NCBI GenBank assembly: GCA_964613675.1
Contig: CAZTIH010000100.1
Coordinates: 1 to 9,844, forward strand
From: DAIUCA01 sp964613675
GTDB taxonomy: Bacteria > Pseudomonadota > Gammaproteobacteria > Competibacterales > Competibacteraceae
Reading direction: 5' to 3'
Length of the DNA: 9,844 nt
Part shown: piece after piece, positions 1-5,698 of the stretch
Numbering within the stretch: position 1 is the stretch's first letter
How the letters are laid out: each line of letters opens with the position of its first letter
Made by a program: the position numbers and the translations under genes
The notes under the pieces: model-generated
The model's database searches: none
What the model saw: only the letters and a program-made list of their open reading frames with translations
What the model was told of the DNA's origin: nothing

Positions 1-476
1 AAGGTCAAAGGGGGGGTGGAGGAAATCTGCTGCAAGAACTCGACGGCCTCTTCAAGCGCACCAACCCCCTCTTGGGTAGGAACCACGCGATTATGCGGAT
101 CGAGGTAGTGTTTTCCTCGATAACGATGACGTCTTCGCCAAAGATGTTGACCGTAACGCGAGGGATCGACCCGCAATAGGTTGATTTCACGGGCGACCTG
201 TTGCGCCAATCGTTCCATAGATAACTGCTCCTGCGATGCGGATGTCGTTTCAGGCCGATTCACGGTAAGGAACGCCCGTCGTTCCATAGATAACTGCTCC
301 TGCGGTGCAGATGTCGGGCGTTTAATGGCGGTTGGGGGCGTCAAATTGGCTTCCCAGTGGCTCACGAGATCAAAAATCGTTTGGGCGGGGTTGCGGTTCA
401 CGAAATTCAAATCCATTTCTGGGTATCCACCGAATGCGAAGCCCATCAACCCCACCCACAATCCTCCCCACATCAT
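1..476 (-). CDS. Secreted CAP/SCP-domain protein, N-terminal part (runs off left edge)
   Basis: The frame opens at ATG 476 (or the adjacent ATG 473) and stays open to the window edge, giving 158 visible residues. Residues 1-17 (MMWGGLWVGLMGFAFGG) look like a short signal peptide or membrane anchor. A low-complexity linker follows, with two copies of TSA(P/S)QEQLSMER at 55-66 and 78-89. From about residue 91 comes a segment resembling the start of bacterial CAP/SCP (PF00188) domains: EINLLRVDPSRYGQHL, then EGVGALEEAVEFLQ and STPPLT. CAP proteins of this type are extracellular or periplasmic and their bacterial roles are mostly unknown. The stop of the upstream phosphodiesterase gene is only one codon (GCG) before this ATG and in the same frame, so translation is probably coupled. 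No clear Shine-Dalgarno sequence is visible. The ATGs at 287 and 218 are alternative starts but would lose the signal peptide. The family call rests on half a domain. Confidence 0.65.
   Translation of the reverse strand, partial: MMWGGLWVGLMGFAFGGYPEMDLNFVNRNPAQTIFDLVSHWEANLTPPTAIKRPTSAPQEQLSMERRAFLTVNRPETTSASQEQLSMERLAQQVAREINLLRVDPSRYGQHLWRRRHRYRGKHYLDPHNRVVPTQEGVGALEEAVEFLQQISSTPPLT
210..316. repeat. 38-bp direct repeat, two copies offset by 69 bp, inside the CAP gene
   Basis: Positions 210-247 and 279-316 are identical except at two bases (236/305 and 240/309). The offset of 69 bp is 23 codons, so the duplication is in frame. It duplicates a 12-residue linker motif, including a methionine codon, between the signal peptide and the CAP domain. 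The sequence between the copies is unrelated at the protein level. Confidence 0.9.
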
Positions 477-479
477 CGC

Positions 480-1307
480 TTAGACCGATTTCGGCGGTGC
501 TGGCGACTGCGGATCGGGTTTGAAGTCCTCGGGTGCGCCAAATTCACCGATAATTTGGTGATGCGTGACCAGTCCAAAATTGGGATGCCACACGTGAATG
601 TGGAATCCCGACGGCTCCAAACTCAACTGGGCACGATCGCCTCGTAAGTTCAATGCCACCTGATGCGCGGTACTGGGCGCAATGCTCCCAACCGTATTGG
701 CAAATCGCGTGAAGACCGACCGATGAACGTGACCACACATCACCCGTTGAATGTTCCCAAATCCCCGTAACAGCTTTTCCAAAATTGGGCCGTTTTGACA
801 GTAAATTTCGTCCATTGGAAGCCCCACTTGGAAGGGGGGATGATGTAAGAACAACACCGTGGGGTGGTCGGCGTCTTGGTGCAAAAGCTGGGACAACCAT
901 TGCAGTTGCGCCGAATCAATCTCCCCCCACACCTCGCCCTCGACCGTCGAGTCCAAGGCAATCCATCGCAAAGGCCCCTCATCGTGGCAATAGCACAGCG
1001 GCCCCGTCGCTGGGAGATAGGCGTGGTCGGCAAACGCCTGACGTAGCGGTTCGCGGCGGTCGTGATTTCCCGGGATAACGTAGTAGGGAATTTCGCCGAG
1101 GGGCGACAGAATTTCCCGCAGATGGGCGTATTCCTCGGGTAACCCGCAGTCCGTTAGATCGCCCGTCAATAAAATCAGATCCGGGCGCGGCTTGAGTTTG
1201 CGAACGGCATTGACGGCCCGTCGCGCATGGCCATTCGTGTCGATGTGACCGTTGACGAGTTGGTTGGGCGCACGAACATGTAAATCAGTCAACTGCGCGA
1301 TAATCAT
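480..1307 (-). CDS. GpdQ-like class III metallophosphoesterase (cyclic nucleotide / glycerophosphodiester phosphodiesterase family)
   Basis: This 275-residue protein has the full metal-ligand set of the calcineurin-like binuclear phosphoesterases: D8 and H10 (TDLH), D50 (TGDLTD), N81 (PGNHD), H156 (LHHPP), H193 and H195 (CGHVH). Spacing, length and the segments GHIDTNGHA, PMDEIYCQNG and PSTAHQV resemble GpdQ of Enterobacter (about 274 residues) more than E. coli CpdA. Expected activity is hydrolysis of phosphodiesters such as glycerophosphodiesters or cAMP in the cytoplasm; the substrate cannot be read from sequence. The frame is open upstream to 1406, but ATG 1307 is preferred: it has GAGGGA just upstream (1312-1317), matches the family N-terminus, and lies 16 nt after the olsA-like stop. 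The gene sits in a tight leftward cluster with two lipid acyltransferases and a CAP protein. The proline-rich C-terminus (DPQSPAPP) is probably disordered. Confidence 0.85.
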   Translation of the reverse strand: MIIAQLTDLHVRAPNQLVNGHIDTNGHARRAVNAVRKLKPRPDLILLTGDLTDCGLPEEYAHLREILSPLGEIPYYVIPGNHDRREPLRQAFADHAYLPATGPLCYCHDEGPLRWIALDSTVEGEVWGEIDSAQLQWLSQLLHQDADHPTVLFLHHPPFQVGLPMDEIYCQNGPILEKLLRGFGNIQRVMCGHVHRSVFTRFANTVGSIAPSTAHQVALNLRGDRAQLSLEPSGFHIHVWHPNFGLVTHHQIIGEFGAPEDFKPDPQSPAPPKSV

Positions 1308-1323
1308 AAAATCCCTCGGTGAA

Positions 1324-2139
1324 TTACTCGGAAAATTCGGGCGGTCGGTCCCCCGATGTGTGGACGGAAACTGCATCTGCGTGAAGATGTGCTTTGATCT
1401 CGGCATGACATTGTGTCGCTAACTCACGACGCGATCCCAACGGCGGTGAATAGGGGGGCAAAAATGACACCTCGGCGTGGAGTCGCGGCTGGCCCAAAAG
1501 CCGCCAAATGTGTGCTCCTAAGGTGTCTTCTCCCACAAAAGGCACAATTTCATCACGCGTTTGATGGGGGGTTAAATAGCGCAAAGCGATGGGTTGAACT
1601 GGGACCTGGGCCTGGATCGCGGCGTCGAATAGCGGGGGAAAAAAGCGGTTCACATCCTGCCCTGTCGTCGAGGTCGCTTCGGGAAAAACAATCATCGAAT
1701 CACCTCGCTGTAACCGCACAGTCAATGTCTGAATCGCCCGTTGTGCGGCCCCCTGTTCACCGCGTTCGATGTAGCTAACGCCGGCGCGCGTCGCTAATCC
1801 CCCGATCAGCGGCCAGGTGCGTACGCTGCCCTTGGCGAGAAAATAGCCCTCCGTACAACAGGACAAAACGACGATGTCCACCCAAGAAATGTGATTCGCG
1901 ACAAATAGGGTTGGTGTTTTGAGGGGCTGCCCGTGGTGCGTCAGTGAGAGGTTGAAAATCCAGCACAAGCCGCGAAACCACAAGCGCGTTGGCCAATGAC
2001 GCGGGGAACGGTGTTGGCGCGGTGACAAAAAGATCCCGGCCACCAGCACCCCAACCAGGAGATAACCCAACAGGAGCAGTAAGCGAATCACGCGACGGCT
2101 ATGAGTTCGCCATGCAGTCAAAAGGGTTTGAAAATTCAT
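1324..2139 (-). CDS. olsA: 1-acyl-sn-glycerol-3-phosphate acyltransferase family protein, OlsA-like
   Basis: A PlsC-family membrane acyltransferase of 271 residues. A basic N-terminus and one hydrophobic segment (about 17-39) anchor it in the inner membrane. The catalytic NHISWVD motif is at 82-88 (H83, D88), IERG at 124-127, and the substrate-binding motif FPEATSTTG at 152-160. The family moves an acyl group from acyl-ACP or acyl-CoA to a lysolipid. The gene lies directly after an OlsB-type gene, so its substrate is probably lyso-ornithine lipid rather than lysophosphatidic acid; that is inferred from the neighbour only. I chose ATG 2139. The frame extends to a GTG at 2178, but neither start has a good Shine-Dalgarno sequence, and the ATG overlaps the stop of a short upstream frame (ATGA). 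The symbol is provisional; plsC is the conservative alternative. Confidence 0.8.
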   Translation of the reverse strand: MNFQTLLTAWRTHSRRVIRLLLLLGYLLVGVLVAGIFLSPRQHRSPRHWPTRLWFRGLCWIFNLSLTHHGQPLKTPTLFVANHISWVDIVVLSCCTEGYFLAKGSVRTWPLIGGLATRAGVSYIERGEQGAAQRAIQTLTVRLQRGDSMIVFPEATSTTGQDVNRFFPPLFDAAIQAQVPVQPIALRYLTPHQTRDEIVPFVGEDTLGAHIWRLLGQPRLHAEVSFLPPYSPPLGSRRELATQCHAEIKAHLHADAVSVHTSGDRPPEFSE

Positions 2140-2234
2140 AAATTTGCGACCAAATCTCTGAGATTTGCGCGGGCGCACCTGCGGGACATCAGGAAATTCT
2201 CATGAGGGGAGTCGCGCTCGCCAATACAGCGCAT
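2136..2234 (-). other. Possible 32-codon upstream reading frame coupled to olsA
   Basis: Between olsB and olsA, an ATG at 2234 opens a 32-codon frame (MRCIGERDSPHENFLMSRRC at its start). Its TGA overlaps the ATG of olsA (ATGA, 2136-2139). It begins 19 nt after the olsB stop. No convincing Shine-Dalgarno sequence precedes it and I recognise no homologue. It could be a leader peptide that couples olsA translation to olsB, or simply chance. An internal ATG at 2189 would give a 17-codon version. Confidence 0.2.
2151..2167. repeat. 17-bp perfect inverted repeat upstream of olsA
   Basis: The sequence CAAATCTC-T-GAGATTTG has 8-bp arms around a single base. It lies 12 bp upstream of the chosen olsA ATG, in the 114-bp olsB-olsA spacer. 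It is not followed by a T-run, so it is not a typical terminator. An operator or an mRNA hairpin limiting access to the olsA start are both possible; chance is not excluded. Confidence 0.5.
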
Positions 2235-2253
2235 GACGGGGGGAATTTCTCGC

Positions 2254-3006
2254 TCACGGAGTCAGTCGCTGGAGAAAATGTCGGGCATAACGGCCGTCGA
2301 TGTGGGCCGTCTCCAACAAAATCAGCACATCCGCCACCTCAAAATCGGGATCCCAACAAGGATCACCCCCTATTTTGGCCCCGATGCGCAAGTACGCTTT
2401 AAGCAAAGGCGGTAAACGGGCCAACGAGATGTGGTCCTCGGAAGGCGGGTGGGGTAAGGGCAACCGAGGCGGGGTACGCAGCTCTACGGGCAGGCCGTGA
2501 TGTTGGCTCAACTGTTCGCACAGGTTACGCACCGCCGCTATGCCCTCAGCCAGCGGAATACTCGCGCAGCCCATCAAATAATCCGCTCGTTCCCGCTTAA
2601 TGAACTGCGCCACCGCCCCCCACAGCGTGGCGATGGTTGACCCCTGACGATAGTCGCGGTGAATGCAGGTTCGGCCCATTTCGACAAATCGCCCTTTTAG
2701 CGACGAGAGCGCCGTCAAATCAAATTCCCGAGCGGAGTAAAATCCCCCCGCGCGCGGGGCCTGGTCGGCGGTTAACAGTCGGGTGTATCCCACGACCTCA
2801 TCGTTGGCATTCAGCACCAATAGGTGTTGGCAATAGTCATCGAGGGGTTCATCGTCCAGTTGAGGGGTACGGGAATGTAATTTGGCCCCCATCTCCTCGG
2901 CAAAAATGGTGTAGCGCAGTTGTTGGCCCGCCCGAATTTCATTGACATGGGTCGCGAAGTGGGTGCGCAAAGGGGCGTTAGACGATGCGGAAAGCGTCGA
3001 GGTCAT
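2254..3006 (-). CDS. olsB: L-ornithine N-alpha-acyltransferase family protein (GNAT fold), OlsB-like
   Basis: A 250-residue protein of the OlsB type (COG3176 / PF13444-like GNAT). Recognisable segments are LRYTIFAEEMGA (30-41), the acidic LDDEPLDDYCQHLLV (50-64), GYTRLL (73-78), and the acyl-donor-binding core FVEMGRTCIHRDYRQGS (107-123), followed by IATLWGAVAQFI and YLMGCASIPL. OlsB enzymes transfer a 3-hydroxyacyl chain from ACP to the alpha-amino group of ornithine to make lyso-ornithine lipid, which OlsA then acylates. The adjacent PlsC-type gene supports this. The frame extends to a TTG at 3066, but ATG 3006 has CAGG 7 nt upstream and gives the expected length. It is probably the first gene of the leftward cluster. 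Substrate is inferred from family; related GNAT acyltransferases with other amines exist. Confidence 0.82.
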   Translation of the reverse strand: MTSTLSASSNAPLRTHFATHVNEIRAGQQLRYTIFAEEMGAKLHSRTPQLDDEPLDDYCQHLLVLNANDEVVGYTRLLTADQAPRAGGFYSAREFDLTALSSLKGRFVEMGRTCIHRDYRQGSTIATLWGAVAQFIKRERADYLMGCASIPLAEGIAAVRNLCEQLSQHHGLPVELRTPPRLPLPHPPSEDHISLARLPPLLKAYLRIGAKIGGDPCWDPDFEVADVLILLETAHIDGRYARHFLQRLTP

Positions 3007-3379
3007 CAAGATACCTGACTGATTGGCGGTTCCAAGGGGAAGATACGAGCGGAATGCCGTCTGCAAATCTTCGTGATGGGGCTTAGTGTAGGGTTAAGCG
3101 GTTCCCAAAATGAAGCCGCACCCATCCCCTGATTTTTGCGCGCCCGACTTTCCCCCATTCAAAATGGTCAATTTTTCGAGTCGTCCGTAAACACTTTTTT
3201 TGGGAACTTCGATGGCGACGAGCCGAAACGGCGGCGTCTCCCGTGTTGTGTTTGCGTTCCTTTAGCGACATGGCCAATCCCGAAGTGCCGAGGGCGCTGA
3301 AATTGGCGACGCGGAAGATTGCCCAACCGCCCTTTCATCGCAAAGATGGCGCCTCGGTTTCAAGGGTTAATTGCAGAGT
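3007..3379. other. Intergenic region between prmC and olsB; no supported gene
   Basis: This 373-bp stretch separates the end of prmC from the start of olsB, both leftward, so it should contain the olsB promoter and the prmC transcript end. The best promoter-like pair I can find on the minus strand is TTTGCA (3062-3067) and TATCTT (3040-3045) with a 16-bp spacer, which is weak. I see no GC-rich hairpin followed by a T-run. A 62-codon minus-strand frame (3083-3271, very basic product) and a 37-codon plus-strand frame from about 3270 have no Shine-Dalgarno sequence and no recognisable similarity, so neither is called. Confidence 0.5.
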
Positions 3380-4267
3380 TTAAGGCAACTTCCCTGAAGT
3401 CACTCGCTCATGTCCCAGTAAATCGCAGTAGGTCTCAATAGCGACATACCTCGCCACCGACAAAATCCGTCGCACCGCAGCGCCCTGTTGGAATCCATGT
3501 TCAAACCATAATTTGCCGTGGGGCATCAAGCGCGAGGACGCCTGTCGTGCAATCGTTTCAAAACTCGCCAATCCGTCGTTCTCCGCCACAAGCGCTAACC
3601 TCGGTTCATGAGTCAATGTGGGTAAATGCGGGTCGTCTGGCGCTAAATAGGGCGGGTTACTCACGATAAAATCGAATTTGCGGTCAACCCCAAGCGGCGC
3701 ACAAAAATCTCCCGGTAACAGCGTAATGCGGTCAGCTACTCCCTGTGCGTCGAAATTGGCTTGCGCAATCGCCAAAGCGACGGGACTCAGTTCGGTCGCC
3801 CACAGTCGCCATCGGGGCCGTTCAACCGCTAACGCCAACGCAATGGCCCCACTTCCCGTCCCGAGATCGGCGCCGTGATAAGTCAGCGAAGGAGAAAGGT
3901 CACGTAAGATGAGTTCGACCAGTAATTCGGTTTCGGGGCGTGGAATCAGAACCCCCGGCGCAACCCCGATCTCCAGTGACCAAAATCCTTGGGATTTCAA
4001 TAAATAAGCCAGTGGCACACCCCGCCGACAAGCCGCTAACCCCTCATAAAATTCGGTGACAATGGCAGAATCGGCCTCTCGTTCGGGGTAAGCCAATAAT
4101 TGGCTACGCGAAACCTTGAGTATTGTCGCTAACAATCGGTCCGCCTCCCACACCCCCGATTCGCGATGTGCCAGTTGGGCGTGCCCCACCTTCCGTAACT
4201 CGTCCCACTGCCGTGGTTGAGGAGGCGGTAAATCAAGGGACGATTCGTGAGGTCGGCGCGATTTCAT
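3380..4267 (-). CDS. prmC: Peptide chain release factor N5-glutamine methyltransferase PrmC (HemK)
   Basis: PrmC methylates the glutamine of the GGQ motif in release factors RF1 and RF2, using S-adenosylmethionine, and so promotes efficient translation termination. The 295-residue product has the helical N-terminal substrate-binding domain (about 20-100), the RPETE loop (110-114), SAM-binding motif GADLGTGSGAIAL (132-144), and the hallmark NPPY (204-207) within SNPPYLAPDDPHL. It is third in the hemA-prfA-prmC operon, next to one of its substrates. The only reasonable start is ATG 4267, which lies inside the first unit of the 56-bp repeat and overlaps the TGA of the preceding small frame (ATGA). 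The first 18 or so residues (MKSRRPHESSLDLPPPQP) are an addition relative to E. coli PrmC (277 residues) and derive partly from the repeat. No Shine-Dalgarno sequence is visible, so translation probably depends on coupling. Confidence 0.93.
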   Translation of the reverse strand: MKSRRPHESSLDLPPPQPRQWDELRKVGHAQLAHRESGVWEADRLLATILKVSRSQLLAYPEREADSAIVTEFYEGLAACRRGVPLAYLLKSQGFWSLEIGVAPGVLIPRPETELLVELILRDLSPSLTYHGADLGTGSGAIALALAVERPRWRLWATELSPVALAIAQANFDAQGVADRITLLPGDFCAPLGVDRKFDFIVSNPPYLAPDDPHLPTLTHEPRLALVAENDGLASFETIARQASSRLMPHGKLWFEHGFQQGAAVRRILSVARYVAIETYCDLLGHERVTSGKLP

Positions 4268-4306
4268 GGCGCAATAGCGGGACAGTGAATCAGGGGCGAT
4301 TCGTGA

Positions 4307-4406
4307 NNNNNNNNNNNNNNNNNNNNNNNNNNNNNNNNNNNNNNNNNNNNNNNNNNNNNNNNNNNNNNNNNNNNNNNNNNNNNNNNNNNNNNNNNNNNNN
4401 NNNNNN
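4307..4406. other. Assembly gap of 100 Ns inside the repeat array
   Basis: Exactly 100 unknown bases interrupt the repeat. The space between the end of the left unit and the start of the next (99 bp) is not a multiple of 56. The run is therefore most likely a placeholder of unknown true length, caused by an unresolved tandem repeat. Confidence 0.95.
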
Positions 4407-4418
4407 GTCGGCGCGATT

Positions 4419-4478
4419 TCATGGCGCAATAGCGGGACAGTGAATTAGGGGCGATTCGTGAGGTCGGCGCGATTTCAT
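4419..4478 (-). CDS. 19-codon repeat-encoded micro-ORF (example unit)
   Basis: The frame runs from ATG 4478 to TGA 4419-4421 and encodes MKSRRPHESPLIHCPAIAP. Its start overlaps the stop of the frame upstream, and its stop overlaps ATG 4422 of the next unit, which enters the gap. The same frame ends with TGA at 4264-4266, overlapping the prmC ATG. The equivalent unit starting at 4534 has L instead of P at residue 6, and the C/T variant in the unit is a synonymous Leu change. Translation is not demonstrated; the peptide resembles nothing I know, and the coupling function may matter more than the product. Confidence 0.3.
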   Translation of the reverse strand: MKSRRPHESPLIHCPAIAP

Positions 4479-4597
4479 GGCGCAATAGCGGGACAGTGAA
4501 TTAGGGGCGATTCGTGAAGTCGGCGCGATTTCATGGCGCAATAGCGGGACAGTGAATCAGGGGCGATTCGTGAAGTCGACGCGGTGTGTGACTTCAC
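4475..4597 (-). CDS. Putative 40-codon frame that would start the micro-ORF chain after prfA
   Basis: A GTG at 4597 lies 7 nt after GAGG (4605-4608), which itself directly follows the prfA TGA (4609-4611). The frame reads through the first repeat unit in an alternative phase, becomes in phase with ATG 4534, and ends at TGA 4475-4477, overlapping ATG 4478. This is the only Shine-Dalgarno-like site I see between prfA and prmC. It is a possible entry point for ribosomes into the relay that ends at prmC. It is a prediction from start-signal placement only. Confidence 0.3.
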   Translation of the reverse strand: MKSHTASTSRIAPDSLSRYCAMKSRRLHESPLIHCPAIAP

Positions 4598-4598
4598 G
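4569..4598. repeat. 9-bp inverted repeat at the prfA end of the array
   Basis: CGTGAAGTC (4569-4577) and GACTTCACG (4590-4598) form a perfect 9-bp stem with a 12-nt loop, 10 bp beyond the prfA stop. No T-run follows in the leftward direction, so it is not a standard intrinsic terminator. The stem would include the GTG at 4597 and could therefore mask the proposed start of the first small frame. Confidence 0.6.
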
Positions 4599-4608
4599 CC
4601 AACGCCTC

Positions 4609-5691
4609 TCAAGACGCCAACGCCGCGAGTTGATCCGCTTGGTATTCCTGCAACAACGGGTCGAGGACGAGATCCAGTTGCCCCAACATCACTTCCGGTA
4701 GCCGATAGATAGTTAAATTCACGCGATGATCCGTAATTCGCCCCTGCGGGTAGTTATAGGTGCGAATGCGTTCGGAACGGTCTCCACTGCCCACTTGTAA
4801 TCGTCGATTCTCCGCTTGTGCCTTTTCTTGCGCCGTTTGCGCCACCGATAACAGCTTGGCCTGCAACAACCCCATGGCCCGCGAACGATTTTTGTGTTGC
4901 GACCGCTCGTCCTGACATTCCACCACAATCCCCGACGGCAAATGGGTAATGCGAATGGCTGAGTCGGTTTTGTTCACATGCTGACCGCCCGCACCCGAGG
5001 CCCGAAAGGTGTCCACCCGTAAATCGGCGGGATTAATCTCGATTTCTTCCACCGCATCCAGCTCGGGCAGAATAGCAACCGTCGCTGCCGACGTATGGAC
5101 GCGACCTTGGGTCTCGGTTTCGGGAACGCGCTGCACACGATGGGCCCCCGATTCAAACTTCAACTTTGAATACGCCCCCTTCCCGACAATCCGCGCAATG
5201 ATCTCGCGATAACCACCGTGTTCACCGACATTTTCACTGATAATTTCCACCTGCCAGCGCTGGGTATCGGCGTAACGGCTGTACATTCGGAACAAATCGC
5301 CCGCAAAAATCGCTGCTTCGTCGCCCCCTGTCCCCGCACGAATCTCCAGAAAAATGTTGCTGTTGTCGTGGGGATCGCTGGGAATGAGATGCAACATCAA
5401 CTCGTTTTCCAATCGGTTGAGCGTTTCCCGGATTGTGAAAATTTCTTCTTGGGCTAATTCGCGCATCTCGGCATCGGCACCGTTCGCCATCTCCTGCGCC
5501 GCCGCTAACTCGCTTTGCTGTTCACAATAGGCCCTAAATCGCTCCGCTAGAGGATCGAGTTGGGCGTATTCCTGAGAAAGCTCGCGAAAACGGTTTTGCT
5601 GGTTGATGATCGTCGGATCGGCCAATAACGCGCTCAATTCTTCATGGTGTGCCGCCAGTTGTTCTAGCTTGCGCCACAGAGATTCTTTCAT
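4609..5691 (-). CDS. prfA: Peptide chain release factor 1 (RF1)
   Basis: RF1 recognises UAA and UAG stop codons and triggers peptide release on the ribosome. The 360-residue length equals that of E. coli RF1. The codon-recognition PxT motif is present as PET at 190-192 (RVPETETQGR), and the catalytic GGQ at 235-237 within SGAGGQHVNKTDSAIR. IEINPADLRVDTFRASG and the ECQDERSQHKN segment are typical of class I release factors. The frame is open upstream to 5766 inside hemA. ATG 5691 fits the family N-terminus (MKESLWRKLEQL) and has AGG 6 nt upstream, overlapping the hemA TAG stop. The gene is 7 nt downstream of hemA, and prmC, which methylates GGQ, follows after the repeat array. Confidence 0.97.
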   Translation of the reverse strand: MKESLWRKLEQLAAHHEELSALLADPTIINQQNRFRELSQEYAQLDPLAERFRAYCEQQSELAAAQEMANGADAEMRELAQEEIFTIRETLNRLENELMLHLIPSDPHDNSNIFLEIRAGTGGDEAAIFAGDLFRMYSRYADTQRWQVEIISENVGEHGGYREIIARIVGKGAYSKLKFESGAHRVQRVPETETQGRVHTSAATVAILPELDAVEEIEINPADLRVDTFRASGAGGQHVNKTDSAIRITHLPSGIVVECQDERSQHKNRSRAMGLLQAKLLSVAQTAQEKAQAENRRLQVGSGDRSERIRTYNYPQGRITDHRVNLTIYRLPEVMLGQLDLVLDPLLQEYQADQLAALAS

Positions 5692-5698
5692 GGATGAC

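Larger units (their letters stand above)
4252..4583. repeat. 56-bp tandem repeat array between prfA and prmC
   Basis: Full units begin at 4407, 4463 and 4519. A unit beginning at 4252 is complete but for its last base, which falls in the N-run, and a 9-base partial unit begins at 4575. They differ only at unit position 40 (C or T) and position 56 (A or G). A decayed copy of the unit end continues into prmC (about 4228-4251, one extra base). There are no spacers, so this is not CRISPR. On the minus strand each unit carries an ATG (4267, 4422, 4478, 4534) and a 19-codon frame beginning MKSRR and ending in a TGA that overlaps the next ATG. Each unit can also form small hairpins (GAATC/GATTC; TGAAGTC/GATTTCA with one mismatch). 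The near identity suggests recent or ongoing copy-number change. Confidence 0.95.

Noticed and set aside
480..1307. Naming the phosphodiesterase cpdA
   Set aside because: Motifs, length and ligand spacing fit GpdQ better than E. coli CpdA. The substrate is undetermined, so no symbol was given.
1324..2178. GTG 2178 as the olsA start
   Set aside because: It adds 13 residues (MRPRKSQRFGRKF) with no Shine-Dalgarno support. ATG 2139 is preferred, although the choice is not certain.
3155..3175. CCATT-CAA-AATGG followed by a T-rich stretch, considered as a rightward terminator
   Set aside because: The stem is only 5 bp, and no rightward gene lies upstream.
3083..3277. 64-codon minus-strand frame between prmC and olsB
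   Set aside because: It starts at TTG (or ATG 3271), has no Shine-Dalgarno site, encodes a very basic product with no recognisable motif, and stops well short of any neighbour.
4264..4485. Longer minus-strand frame running through the gap
   Set aside because: It exists only because Ns carry no stop codons. The real gap length is unknown, so frame continuity across it is meaningless.
4252..4583. Repeat array considered as a CRISPR
   Set aside because: The 56-bp units are contiguous and nearly identical, with no unique spacers and no cas genes nearby.
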